From assembly GCF_004361695.1 (NCBI RefSeq), contig NZ_SNVW01000001.1, forward strand, positions 62,001-126,000: a stretch of DNA of 64,000 nt, in the 5' to 3' direction. Shown in pieces: positions 21,001-28,433 of the stretch (positions are counted from its first letter, which is position 1; each line of letters starts with the position of its first letter). The stretch comes from Curtobacterium flaccumfaciens. Lineage in GTDB: Bacteria; Actinomycetota; Actinomycetes; Actinomycetales; Microbacteriaceae. Below the pieces are notes generated by a model. The model was not told the DNA's origin. It saw nothing but the letters and a program-made list of their open reading frames with translations, and did no database searches. The translations under genes were made by a program, and so were the position numbers.

Positions 21001-21108
21001 GTGCCACGCGGTCGTGAGCGGTGTCGCCGTCGCGTGCACCGCGGGGGTGATCCGCTCGTCGAGGACCCGCCGTGCGCGGCCGGTGGTGAGGGGGATGTCG
21101 TCGTGCAT
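18064..21108 (-). CDS. GH38 alpha-mannosidase
   Basis: Cytosolic exo-alpha-mannosidase of 1014 aa with no signal peptide; trims alpha-linked mannose from imported glycans. An N-terminal beta domain is followed by the catalytic domain with the zinc motif GHAHIDSAWLWP and the nucleophile region WLPDSFGYSPALPQ, then the large beta-sandwich tail. Length and order match bacterial GH38 enzymes. Near the C-terminus a 33-bp tandem duplication (18181-18246) writes GGIAVSGGFG twice. It lies 24 bp after the GH5-like gene in the same operon, behind the sugar ABC transporter. Confidence 0.93.
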   Translation of the reverse strand: MHDDIPLTTGRARRVLDERITPAVHATATPLTTAWHELPGEPIPPTEGLQLDFAPYEVGTTWGAAWGTTWFRLTGTVPDAWAGRRIEAVIDLGFDKNMPGFQCEGLVYLADGTPVKSINPRNQWVLVTERAEGGETVELFVEAASNPVLLDYHPFLVTQEGDIETSSPKRLYTSRRMDLAVFESEVHELALDIDVLLELQAELPEGPRRMRILQALDDALDRLDLQHIAETAPDARAALADVLAAPAEASAHTISAVGHAHIDSAWLWPVRETIRKVARTTSTMTELIDQTDDFLYGMSSAQQYAWIKEHRPEVYARVTAAVEAGRFLPIGGMWVESDTVMPTGESIVRQFSQGQRFFEREFGIRPKGVWLPDSFGYSPALPQLMRRAGFEWFFTQKISWNQVNKFPHHTFLWEGIDGSRVFSHFPSMDTYNSRLSGSEVAKASRQFRENRLATGSIAPVGWGDGGGGTTREMTGTAARLADLEGSAKVRWEHPDVFFDRAKAELPNPPVWVGELYLELHRATLTSQHGTKQGNRRTEQLLIEAELWAATAAARTGFPYPYDELDALWQQVLLQQFHDILPGTSIAWVHREAVAKYAETAARLTAVIESALSALAGAGDATVVVNPAPFLQAGAPAQGAVLATDVAEPTPVTVTEQDGSWVLANALVRVVVDGRGHVTSAVDLTTGRDAVAAGQVANLLQLHQDFPNMWDAWDVDRYYRNRVEDLVDASSVTADLDERTGVARVVVERAFGDSSVRQEITLAPDSRTLEFDQTTDWHETEKFLKVAFPLDVRAEHTVAETQFGAQKRVTHTNTSWEAAKFETSMHRYVLVSEPGFGVALVNDSIHGFDTTRDSVDGHVTTTVRLSLLRAPRFPDPETDQGVQTHRYGMVIGTDQLGATAAGVVMNASARTVTGAQGFEPLVRVSGDVVLSSVKLADDRSGDLVVRVYEPVGRRGTGGIAVSGGFGPGGIAVSGGFGHGIEVTLLEEPLADASAVDASSFAVDAYEVRTFRYPRA

Positions 21109-21132
21109 GGTGCCTTCCGGGTCTGGGGAGGG

Positions 21133-22488
21133 TCAGGGCATGGTCGCGGGGTGCGCGACCGAGATCGGGGTGTGTGCGGTGTCGAGGTCGGCGGGGACGT
21201 CGACGCAGCGGGTGATGCCGCGCGCCGCGAGCGTGCCGGCGTCGGCGAGTCGGGAGCGGAGGACCACCTGCGGGCCGCGGCCGTCGGGCGCGGTCGAGGC
21301 GGCCTCGAGCCAGGCCGCGGCGAACCGGCCGCCCGGTGCGCAGTCCGCCCGGGCGCCGTGCCGGTCGGTGCCGTCGGGCAGCACGTCGTCGAGGACGATC
21401 GCAGTGGTCGGCGCGGCGCGGGTTCCGCATTCCCCGTCGCCCGCGCGGGCCATCGCGGCGAACGCCTCGCCAGCGGGCTTCAGCCGGCCGTCGTTCGTGA
21501 AGAGACCGAGGTCGTACTCGAGTTCCGGGAAGTCGGCGAGGGTCCGGGACACGTCGTGGGAACACCACCAGGTGACGCCGAGCACGTGCTGGGCGTCGAG
21601 GACGTGCCGGATCGTCTGCTCGGTGAACGAGGCGGCGTCGGCGGGCGCGATGACGTTCGTCGGGGCGCCGACCTCCTGCAGCCAGTTCGGCCGGGCCGGG
21701 TCGCGGTTCCAGGCCGCGGCGAGCTGGAGCAGGTACTCCCCGTGGCGGACCGATCCGGGTCCGAGCGCGCCGTGCAGCGCCGCCGAGCCGTTGAACACCC
21801 ACGAGTGCGTGACCGTGGCGTCACCGTGGTCCGCCGCGTGCTCCGGTCCGAACGGCTGCGCGTCGTCGTACCAGGCGGCGTCGTACTGCGCGACGGTGAC
21901 CAGGGGCAGTGGACGCGACGCGGTGCCGGGCGCGACCGGCGTGGCGGGGCCGAGCCGCGCCTCCAGGCCGGACCGTGCCGCGGCGACCATCGCCGCTGCC
22001 CACGCGTGTCCCTGCTCCGCCGTGATGGTGTGCGGGGTCGGGTGCGGCGCGTGCGCGAACTGGTTCACCTCGTTGCCGATGGTGATGCCGAGCAGGTTCG
22101 GCCGGTCGGCGACCGCCGCGGCGAGCGCCCGGACGTAGGCGGCGGTCGACGCGACCACGTCCGGGTCGGTGAACATGTTCCGCCGGTGCCAGCTCTCCAG
22201 CCAGGACGGCACGAAGTCGAAGCTCGACAGGTGCCCCTGCAGGGCGTCGACGTTGACGTCGAGCCCGAAGGAGCCGGCGATGTCGACCACGGTCGCGACG
22301 TCCGCCAGCGCCTGCTGCCGGATGAGCGTCCGGTTCGGCTGCACGACCGGCCAGAGCGGGAAGATCCGGACGTGGTCGGCGCCGAGCGACGCGATCGCCT
22401 CCATGTCGCGCGCGGTGTCCGACGGCGAGAAGTCGAGCCACGAGTGGAACCAGCCGACCGAGGGGGTGTGGTTGACGCCGAAGCGCAT
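21133..22488 (-). CDS. GH5-like glycoside hydrolase, probable beta-mannosidase of N-glycan cores
   Basis: Cytosolic (beta/alpha)8 retaining glycosidase of 451 aa. The acid/base Glu is in GITIGNEVNQ and the nucleophile Glu in NWLQEVGAP, the clan GH-A layout; GVTWWCSHDVSRTLADFPE lies near the end of the barrel. The ATG at 22488 shares one base with the stop of the permease gene (TGATG), so translation is coupled. Its place next to GH38 and Endo H-type enzymes suggests it removes the core Man-beta-1,4-GlcNAc, as GH5_18 enzymes do in other actinobacteria. The subfamily is inferred from context and not proven. Confidence 0.8.
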   Translation of the reverse strand: MRFGVNHTPSVGWFHSWLDFSPSDTARDMEAIASLGADHVRIFPLWPVVQPNRTLIRQQALADVATVVDIAGSFGLDVNVDALQGHLSSFDFVPSWLESWHRRNMFTDPDVVASTAAYVRALAAAVADRPNLLGITIGNEVNQFAHAPHPTPHTITAEQGHAWAAAMVAAARSGLEARLGPATPVAPGTASRPLPLVTVAQYDAAWYDDAQPFGPEHAADHGDATVTHSWVFNGSAALHGALGPGSVRHGEYLLQLAAAWNRDPARPNWLQEVGAPTNVIAPADAASFTEQTIRHVLDAQHVLGVTWWCSHDVSRTLADFPELEYDLGLFTNDGRLKPAGEAFAAMARAGDGECGTRAAPTTAIVLDDVLPDGTDRHGARADCAPGGRFAAAWLEAASTAPDGRGPQVVLRSRLADAGTLAARGITRCVDVPADLDTAHTPISVAHPATMP

Positions 22489-23444
22489 CAGCCCTTCACC
22501 CCACCCTCTTCGACGCCCTTGAAGAAGAACCGCTGCAGGACGGCGAAGATCACGGCGATCGGGATGAACGCGATCATGGTGCCGGCCGCGATCAGGCGCT
22601 GGTCGGTGCCGAACGTGCCGCGCAGGTACTCGAGCCCGACCGTCAGCGTCAGCTTGTCCGGGGACTGCAGGACGATGAGCGGCCAGAGGAAGTCGTCCCA
22701 CGCGCCGATGAAGGCGAAGATCGCGATGACCGCGATGGTGCCCTGGACGGCGGGCAGCGAGATGTACCGGAGCCGCTGCCAGGCGTTCGCGCCGTCCATC
22801 ACCGCGGCCTGGTCGATCTCCTCGGGGATCTGCCGGAACGCGTTGAACATGAGCAGGACGTTGAGCGCCGCGATCATGCCGGGCAGGGCGACGCCGACCA
22901 GGTTGTCGGCGAGGCCGAGGTCCTTCACGGTGACGAACTGCGAGATGATCGTCGCCTCGCCGGGCAGGACGAGCGTGGCGAGGAACAGGCCGAGGACGGC
23001 CTTCCGGAAGCGCCACTGCAGCCGGGCGAGGGCGAAGCCGGCGAAGGTCGCGAACACGATGTTCCCGATGACGTCGATCGCCGCGACGATGAGCGAGTTG
23101 CCGATGTACCCGAACACCGGGATCGCGTCACCCACCCGCAGGTAGTTGCCGATCGTCGGCTGCGACGGGATGAACGACGGGTTCGCCGTGTAGATGTCCT
23201 CGCCCGGACCCTTGAGCGACGTGGACAGCTGCCAGAGGAACGGCCCGATCGTGATGAACAGCACCACGATGAGCAGGACGTAGCGGATCGCCTTCTCGCG
23301 GGTGGACATGACGCCCCAGACGACGCGGCGCCGTCGCTTGGGCGGTGTGCCGCCGCCGGTCGCGCCGGTCACGTCGGGCGCGGGGACGGCCGCGCCCTGG
23401 GCGCCGCCGAGGACGGGTTCGGTGGTGCTCGTCGTGTTCGTCAC
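22488..23444 (-). CDS. Sugar ABC transporter permease (MalG type)
   Basis: Inner-membrane permease of 318 aa with six predicted helices and the EAA-like loop EEIDQAAVMDGANAWQRLRY. It starts at the GTG at 23444, overlapping the previous permease stop by 4 nt (GTGA), with AAGGCGG upstream. The N-terminus carries a Thr/Ala/Pro-rich cytosolic tail ending in PPKRRRRVVWG before the first helix. It forms the membrane channel with the adjacent permease. No ATPase is in the locus, so a shared MsiK-like ATPase elsewhere probably powers it. Confidence 0.92.
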   Translation of the reverse strand: MTNTTSTTEPVLGGAQGAAVPAPDVTGATGGGTPPKRRRRVVWGVMSTREKAIRYVLLIVVLFITIGPFLWQLSTSLKGPGEDIYTANPSFIPSQPTIGNYLRVGDAIPVFGYIGNSLIVAAIDVIGNIVFATFAGFALARLQWRFRKAVLGLFLATLVLPGEATIISQFVTVKDLGLADNLVGVALPGMIAALNVLLMFNAFRQIPEEIDQAAVMDGANAWQRLRYISLPAVQGTIAVIAIFAFIGAWDDFLWPLIVLQSPDKLTLTVGLEYLRGTFGTDQRLIAAGTMIAFIPIAVIFAVLQRFFFKGVEEGGVKG

Positions 23445-24319
23445 TTGTCCGCCTTGCTGTTCATCCGGGCGAGGGCGAGCATCGGGATGAGCGTCACGGC
23501 GAAAAGCAGGAGGCTCAGCGCCGACGCGTACCCGAGGTTGCCGGTGAACCCGCGGGCGTACTGCTGGATGAGCATGACGAGGGAGTTGTCCTGCCCGCCG
23601 GGGCCGCCCGTCCCGTTCGTCAGGATGTAGAGCTCGCTGAACACCCGCAGGGCACTCACGCACACGAGGATGCCGACGAGGGTCAGGGTGCCGCGCACGC
23701 CGGGCATGGTGACCGACCAGAAGCGGCGGGCGGCCCCGGCACCGTCGAGCGCCGCGGCCTCGTGCAGCTCCTTGCCGACGTTCCCGAGCGCCGCCAGGAA
23801 GATGATCATGTAGTACCCGAGGCCCTTCCAGACCGTCAGGCTGATCGCGCTGAACAGCAGCAGCCACCGGTCGGTCAGGAACGGGATGCTGCCCTGCACG
23901 ATGCCGAGCGACTGCACCATCTCGTTGATGACGCCGCGGTCGTCGAGGATCCAGTTCCAGATCAGCCCGACGACCACCGCGCTGGCGATGACCGGCGTGT
24001 AGTACGCCGTCCGGAAGAAGGCGATGCCGGGCAGCTTCTGCTGCACGAGCACGGCCATGAGGAGCGGGAGGACCGTCAGGAGCGGCAGGCAGACCGCCAT
24101 GTAGATGACGCTGTTGAGAAGCGCCTCCCACACCTGCGGGTCGGCGAGCAGGGTCTGGAAGTTCTGCAGACCGACCCAGCGGCTGACCCCACCGAGCGGG
24201 CTGGCGTTGGTGAACGACAGCCGGACGGTGTTGATCGACGGCCAGAGACTGAACGCGACGAGCCAGACGAGTGCCGGCAGGACGAGCAGCCACGGGGTGA
24301 ACCAGCGGTTGGCGCGCAT
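23441..24319 (-). CDS. Sugar ABC transporter permease (MalF type)
   Basis: Inner-membrane permease of 292 aa with six predicted helices. The EAA-like loop is GKELHEAAALDGAGAARRFW. The ATG at 24319 has GGGAGG upstream. It lies 36 bp after the binding-protein gene and overlaps the second permease by 4 nt. It pairs with that permease to import an oligosaccharide, presumably the glycan released by the GH18 enzyme. Confidence 0.92.
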   Translation of the reverse strand: MRANRWFTPWLLVLPALVWLVAFSLWPSINTVRLSFTNASPLGGVSRWVGLQNFQTLLADPQVWEALLNSVIYMAVCLPLLTVLPLLMAVLVQQKLPGIAFFRTAYYTPVIASAVVVGLIWNWILDDRGVINEMVQSLGIVQGSIPFLTDRWLLLFSAISLTVWKGLGYYMIIFLAALGNVGKELHEAAALDGAGAARRFWSVTMPGVRGTLTLVGILVCVSALRVFSELYILTNGTGGPGGQDNSLVMLIQQYARGFTGNLGYASALSLLLFAVTLIPMLALARMNSKADK

Positions 24320-24355
24320 GGCGATCCTCCCTCTCTCTCTTCTTCTCGGGGGTGA

Positions 24356-25648
24356 TCAGCCGTTGGCGAGCAGGGTGTTCATCTTGGTCTGCGCCGTCTG
24401 CAGCGCCTTCTCGGGGCTGATGCCGCCCTTCATCGCCAGCGCGATCTGCTGGTCGAGGAAGTCCGTCATCGCCGAGTTGGCCTCGACCGGGTTGAGGTTC
24501 TTCGCCGTCTTCAGGGCGTCGTTCGCGAGCACGCGGGCCTTGGCCTCGACCGTGCCGTCGTCCTTCGAGAAGAACGGGTCGGACTGCGACGACGTGGTCG
24601 ACGGGAAGATGTTCACCAGGTGCGCGAAGGCCTCCTGGTTCTTCGCGTTCGTCATGAACGACGCGAGTGCCTCGGCCGTGGCCAGGTGCTTGCTCTTCGC
24701 CGAGACGCTGAGGCCCTGCACGTAGAGCGGCGGGTTGTCGAGCGCCGGCGAGACGACGATGTTGCCCTTGAGCGACGGGTTGTTCTTCTCGAAGTCGCTG
24801 ATCGCCGTGGCGCCACCGGTGGTCCAGGCGACCTTGCCCTGGGTGAACAGCGTGGAGTTGCCGAGGTAGTCGGTGTTGAGGACCGACGACGGCATGAGGC
24901 CGTCCTTGTACGCCTTGGCGTACTTGCTGATCAGGTCGGCGGCCTTCGACGAGTCGGCGAAGGTGAACTTCGTCCCCTTGTCGTTGATGATCTTCACGCC
25001 GGCGAGCGAGAAGTCGCTCAGCCCGGGCTTGCGGCTCATCAGGTAGTCGTCGGGGCACTTCTGGTGCATCGTCTCGGCCTGCGCGAACAGCGCGTCGGTG
25101 GTCTTCGGCGGGTTCGCCGGGTCGAGACCACACTTCGTGAACATCGACTTGTTCCAGTAGTCGATGTCGGTGTTGAGGTACCAGGGGTACCCGAAGGTGC
25201 CGTCGACGCCCTTGTAGTTGTAGGCCGCCAGGGCGCCCTTGACGTAGGTGCTCGAGAGCTTGCTGTCGTCCTTCGCGACGTCCTGCAGGAACCCGCGCTT
25301 GGCGAGGGGCAGGGCGATGTCCGGCGGCAGGTTGATGACGTCCGGCAGCGAGTTCGACGAGGCCTGGCTGAGCACCTTGTCCGCGTAGCCGTCACCGGGC
25401 TGGTCGACGAGCTTGACCTTCGCGTCCGGGTGCTGCTTCTCGAACGCCTTCACGACACCGTTGAGGTAGTCCGTGTAGGTCGGCGTGAGGGCCCAGGTCT
25501 GCAGCGTGATCGTGCCGCTGATCTCGCCGCCGCCGTTGCCGGCGCCGCTGCTGCCGCTCGAGCACCCGGTGAGGACGAGGGCGGTGGCTGCGGCTCCTGC
25601 GAGCAGCGCGATCGCGCGGCTCGTCGTCGTACGTGTGGTCGGTCTCAT
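24356..25648 (-). CDS. Sugar-binding lipoprotein of the ABC importer
   Basis: Extracytoplasmic solute-binding protein, family 1 (430 aa). The lipobox LVLTGCSSG makes it a membrane-anchored lipoprotein. The mature part begins with ISGTITLQTWALTPTYTDYL and contains the typical FTQGKVAWTTGGATAI segment. The start is the ATG at 25648 (AGGGAG upstream); the longer frame covers the operator region. First gene of the operon SBP-permease-permease-GH5-GH38. The size fits large oligosaccharide ligands, but the ligand is inferred from the neighbours. Confidence 0.93.
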   Translation of the reverse strand: MRPTTRTTTSRAIALLAGAAATALVLTGCSSGSSGAGNGGGEISGTITLQTWALTPTYTDYLNGVVKAFEKQHPDAKVKLVDQPGDGYADKVLSQASSNSLPDVINLPPDIALPLAKRGFLQDVAKDDSKLSSTYVKGALAAYNYKGVDGTFGYPWYLNTDIDYWNKSMFTKCGLDPANPPKTTDALFAQAETMHQKCPDDYLMSRKPGLSDFSLAGVKIINDKGTKFTFADSSKAADLISKYAKAYKDGLMPSSVLNTDYLGNSTLFTQGKVAWTTGGATAISDFEKNNPSLKGNIVVSPALDNPPLYVQGLSVSAKSKHLATAEALASFMTNAKNQEAFAHLVNIFPSTTSSQSDPFFSKDDGTVEAKARVLANDALKTAKNLNPVEANSAMTDFLDQQIALAMKGGISPEKALQTAQTKMNTLLANG

Positions 25649-25720
25649 CGCGTCGGACTCCCTTGTGCTGACGATGTCTTCTGACGGGATGCGGTGCACG
25701 ACTTCGGTGGTCGTGCACTG

Positions 25721-25734
25721 CTGAACCGGTTCAG
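25721..25734. promoter_or_regulatory. Perfect 14-bp operator candidate CTGAACCGGTTCAG
   Basis: A LacI-type palindrome with a central CG, in the leader of the binding-protein gene. A weaker relative (CGAACCGGCTCG) lies at 25744-25755. A 9-bp-arm hairpin GTGCACGAC / GTCGTGCAC at 25694-25718 is also in this leader. Confidence 0.6.
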
Positions 25735-25764
25735 TGGATCGCACCGAACCGGCTCGTGGCAGCG

Positions 25765-25793
25765 ACTATGAACGACTAAAGCGCTATAGTCAA
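25765..25793. promoter_or_regulatory. Divergent promoters sharing one LacI-type operator
   Basis: The minus-strand promoter of the transport operon reads TTGACT (25793-25788), a 17-bp spacer, then CATAGT (25770-25765). The palindrome ACTAAAGCGCTATAGT (25775-25790) fills that spacer and also covers the plus-strand -10 TATAGT (25785-25790) of the lacI gene. Binding there would block both genes. Confidence 0.65.
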
Positions 25794-25797
25794 CCCC

Positions 25798-26829
25798 GTG
25801 GCCACCAAGCGTCGAACGACGATCGCCGACATCGCCGCGCGTGCCGGCGTGTCCATCAGCGCCGTCTCGTTCGCGCTCAACGACCGACCAGGCGTGTCCG
25901 ACGAGACCCGTCGCCGCGTCCGCGAGATCGCCCGCGATCTGGACTGGCAACCGCACACCGCGGCACGTGCTCTGGGCGGCGCTCGGGCCGGTTCGATCGG
26001 CTTCGTCCTGAACCGTCCTGCCCGGACCCTCGGCACCGAGTCGTTCTTCGGCGACCTCATCTCGGGCATCCAGCTCGGGCTCGCCGGCACCCACGTCGGC
26101 ATGAACCTCCTCGTCGCCCGCGACGCCACCGAGGAACTCGAGACCTACCGCGACTGGTGGCGCGGACACCGGGTCGACGGCGTGATCGTGATCGACCCGC
26201 GGCGCGACGACGACCGGCTCGCGCTGCTCGCCGACCTCGGGATGCCGACCGTCGTCGTCGGGTCGCACCCCTCGCCCGAGGGCGCGGCACCGACCGTCTG
26301 GATCGACGACTCCGACGCCACCGACACCGTGCTGCGGTACCTGCACGCGCTCGGGCACCGGCGGATCGCGCACGTCGCCGGGCGTCCGGAGTTCGAGCAC
26401 ACCGCGATGCGGATCGACCGGGTGCGCGCGTTCGCCGCGGCCGAGGGCCTGGAGGGCGCCGTGTCCATCCCGACCGACTACTCCGCCGACGCCGGGGCGA
26501 GCGCCACCCGGACCCTGCTGTCGCAGAGCACACGCCCCACCGCCATCGTCTACGACAACGACGTGCTCGCGGTCGCCGGACTCGGCGTCGCGAGCGAGAT
26601 GGGGGTCGCCGTGCCGGGGGACGTCTCCATCGTGTCGTTCGACGACTCCGCGATGATCCGGCTCGTCCGGCCGGCGATCACCTCGCTGACGCGTGACACC
26701 GTCGAGCTCGGGCAGCGGGCGGCGACGCTCCTGCGCGAGCAGATCGACGCGGGCTCGCCGCTGCCGTCGCGTCCGGGGCCGTCCCTGACGCTGAGCGTCC
26801 GGGAGTCCACGGCGCGCGCCCGAGCCTGA
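25798..26829 (+). CDS. LacI-family repressor of the glycan operon
   Basis: Sugar-responsive DNA-binding regulator of 343 aa. The N-terminal helix-turn-helix is TTIADIAARAGVSISAVSFA, followed by a hinge helix region and a periplasmic-binding-protein-like effector domain (VDGVIVIDPR, FDDSAMIRLVRPAITSLTRD). It starts at the GTG at 25798, 7 nt after a TATAGT -10 box, so its mRNA is probably leaderless. It is divergent from the transporter operon and very likely represses it. The inducer is presumably a mannose-containing glycan. Confidence 0.92.
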   Translation: MATKRRTTIADIAARAGVSISAVSFALNDRPGVSDETRRRVREIARDLDWQPHTAARALGGARAGSIGFVLNRPARTLGTESFFGDLISGIQLGLAGTHVGMNLLVARDATEELETYRDWWRGHRVDGVIVIDPRRDDDRLALLADLGMPTVVVGSHPSPEGAAPTVWIDDSDATDTVLRYLHALGHRRIAHVAGRPEFEHTAMRIDRVRAFAAAEGLEGAVSIPTDYSADAGASATRTLLSQSTRPTAIVYDNDVLAVAGLGVASEMGVAVPGDVSIVSFDDSAMIRLVRPAITSLTRDTVELGQRAATLLREQIDAGSPLPSRPGPSLTLSVRESTARARA

Positions 26830-26897
26830 GTCACGCCAACCCACCCCTCCGACACGCCGATCCCCCACCGCCACCGCCCGGCCCCGGCGCGTCCGAC

Positions 26898-26926
26898 TTG
26901 ACGCCGATTCGAACACACGTTCGAAT
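26898..26926 (+). promoter_or_regulatory. LexA-controlled promoter: SOS box between -35 and -10
   Basis: TTGACG (26898-26903), 17-bp spacer, TCGAAT (26921-26926). TCGAACACACGTTCGA at 26909-26924 is an exact match to the actinobacterial LexA box TCGAAC-N4-GTTCGA, and the inverted repeat extends two bases outward on each side. The predicted transcription start falls on the GTG at 26933. Confidence 0.8.
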
Positions 26927-26932
26927 GTCCTC

Positions 26933-27256
26933 GTGGGACGGCGTCGCGAGAACCGGTGGCAGCCCCCGGAGCACCCGGAGGTCGAACGCCCGCGCGCCTA
27001 CTCCCTGTCCGAGGACGCCCGCGGCCCCGACGCCTGCCACGCCGTCACCCCCGTGCCGGTGTGGGCCTGGATCCAGTTCCCGACCTTCCACGTCAGGGTG
27101 AAGGCCTTCGCGAAGAGCTGGACCCGCGACGCCGTCCTGGTCGAGTGGGCACAGTTCGGGCAACAGGCGAACGCCTGGGTGTGGCGGTCGGCCGTCAAGC
27201 ACCGGACACTCCGGGCCGACATCGGCAAGCGCAGTCCGGAGAACGCATCGCATTGA
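26933..27256 (+). CDS. SOS-controlled small protein of unknown function (107 aa)
   Basis: Not recognised. The conserved-looking core is Trp/Phe-rich: VWAWIQFPTFHVRVKAFA, then AVLVEWAQFGQQANAWVW and RSAVKHRTL, like a small beta-barrel. A loose basic N-terminus precedes it. The GTG at 26933 lies 6 nt after a -10 box with a perfect LexA box in the promoter, so it is probably a leaderless DNA-damage gene. There is no ribosome-binding site. A role in DNA repair or damage tolerance is inferred only from the LexA box. A shorter product starting at a GTG near 27057 (VWAWIQ) cannot be excluded. Confidence 0.72.
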   Translation: MGRRRENRWQPPEHPEVERPRAYSLSEDARGPDACHAVTPVPVWAWIQFPTFHVRVKAFAKSWTRDAVLVEWAQFGQQANAWVWRSAVKHRTLRADIGKRSPENASH

Positions 27257-27358
27257 CTTCCCCCGGCATGACGAGGATCGTTTACGGAACACCGGTTCAG
27301 CAAGTAACTCGATGATCGAGGCATTCGGTCGGAGTGCTGGAACGGGAAGGAGGCACCA

Positions 27359-27511
27359 ATGCAGAAGAACGAGGTGCCGTCCTGGGTCGCCCACGTGCTC
27401 ACCCCACCAGAGGTCATCGCGGCCTACGTCGAACGACGGGTCAACGACCCGGCGCTCCTGACGGGTGAGCAGTCGGAACCCACGTACGCGGATTTCCTCC
27501 GCAGCGAGTAG
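27359..27511 (+). CDS. Very small protein of unknown function (50 aa)
   Basis: Reads MQKNEVPSWVAHVLTPPEV ... EPTYADFLRSE. A strong GGAAGGAGG lies 6 nt before the ATG. It is 102 bp after the SOS gene; TTTACG-N18-TAACTC in that gap could be its own promoter. No membrane helix. The strong ribosome-binding site and normal codon use argue that it is real; its function is unknown. Confidence 0.68.
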   Translation: MQKNEVPSWVAHVLTPPEVIAAYVERRVNDPALLTGEQSEPTYADFLRSE

Positions 27512-27523
27512 ACGGGTCTTCCT

Positions 27524-27571
27524 GGAGGCGCGGATCGCGTTCCGTCACGACGGAACCGGATCCGTGCCTCC
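27524..27571. repeat. GGAGGCGCGG hairpin between convergent genes
   Basis: Imperfect stem from GGAGGCGCGGATC to GGATCCGTGCCTCC, overlapping the stop codon region of the EamA gene. Probable shared terminator of the 50-aa and EamA genes. Confidence 0.6.
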
Positions 27572-28423
27572 CTTTCTCCCCCCGCGCGCACGTCGCGCGG
27601 ACAGCGTCACGCCGACGCTCGCCGCGGTGACGCACGCGAGGGCGACGATCTCGAGCGCCGCGAGCCGTTCGTGCAGGATCGCCAGCCCGGCGAGGGCCGC
27701 GATCGCCGGCCCGAGGCTCTGCAGCACCCCGAACACCCGTGTCGGCATCCGCCGGAGCGCGAGCATCTCGAGCGCGTAGGGCAGCACGCTCGACAGCACG
27801 GCGACGGCACCGAACACGACGAGCAGCACCGGTTCGCGGACCACCCCGTCGACGGCGGACCGGAGCCCGAACGGCAGGGCGACGACCATCGCCACGAGCA
27901 TCGACACCGCGAGTCCGTCGACCCCGGGGATCGCTGCGCCCACGTGCCGGTTCATCACGATGTAGCCGGCCCAGCACGCGGCGGCCAGCACGGCGAAGAC
28001 GACCCCGCCGACGGCGGTGATCGCGGCCGGTCCGACGCCGAGCAGCACGACCCCGGCGAGTGCCAGCACGGCCCACGTGACGTCCCGCCAGCGCCGGGTG
28101 TGCACGAGCGAGAGGGCGAGCGGCCCGAGGAACTCGATCGTGACGGCGACCCCGATCGGGATGGTCGCGAACGCCACGTAGATGAAGACGTTCATGCCGC
28201 CGAGCGCCAGCCCGAGGCCGACCGCGCCGAGCCACTGCGCACGGGTCCAGTGCCGGACGCGGGGCCGCACCACGAGGGCGAGGACGACGGCGCCGATCAC
28301 GAGCCGGAGCGTGGCGGCACCGACCGACCCGACGTCGTCGAAGCGGGTCTTGGCGATCGCGGCACCGAGCTGCACGGACACCATCGCGGCGAGCGCGAGG
28401 AGCGGCGCGGGGACGCGGTTCAC
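27545..28423 (-). CDS. EamA/RhtA-type exporter
   Basis: Inner-membrane drug/metabolite transporter of 292 aa with about ten predicted helices in two EamA halves; RhtA-like members export threonine or homoserine. Typical segments are PLLALAAMVSVQLGAAIAK, VTIEFLGPLALSL and VLQSLGPAIAALAGL. It begins 10 bp after the response-regulator stop and is probably cotranscribed with the two-component system, which may control it. The substrate is unproven. Confidence 0.87.
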   Translation of the reverse strand: MNRVPAPLLALAAMVSVQLGAAIAKTRFDDVGSVGAATLRLVIGAVVLALVVRPRVRHWTRAQWLGAVGLGLALGGMNVFIYVAFATIPIGVAVTIEFLGPLALSLVHTRRWRDVTWAVLALAGVVLLGVGPAAITAVGGVVFAVLAAACWAGYIVMNRHVGAAIPGVDGLAVSMLVAMVVALPFGLRSAVDGVVREPVLLVVFGAVAVLSSVLPYALEMLALRRMPTRVFGVLQSLGPAIAALAGLAILHERLAALEIVALACVTAASVGVTLSARRARGGRKGGTDPVPS

Positions 28424-28433
28424 CGGTTCGCCG

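Noticed and set aside
18013..23145. 1710-aa plus-strand ORF over the glycosidase operon
   Set aside because: It is antisense to GH38, GH5 and permease genes with clear motifs; high GC removes stop codons on the opposite strand.
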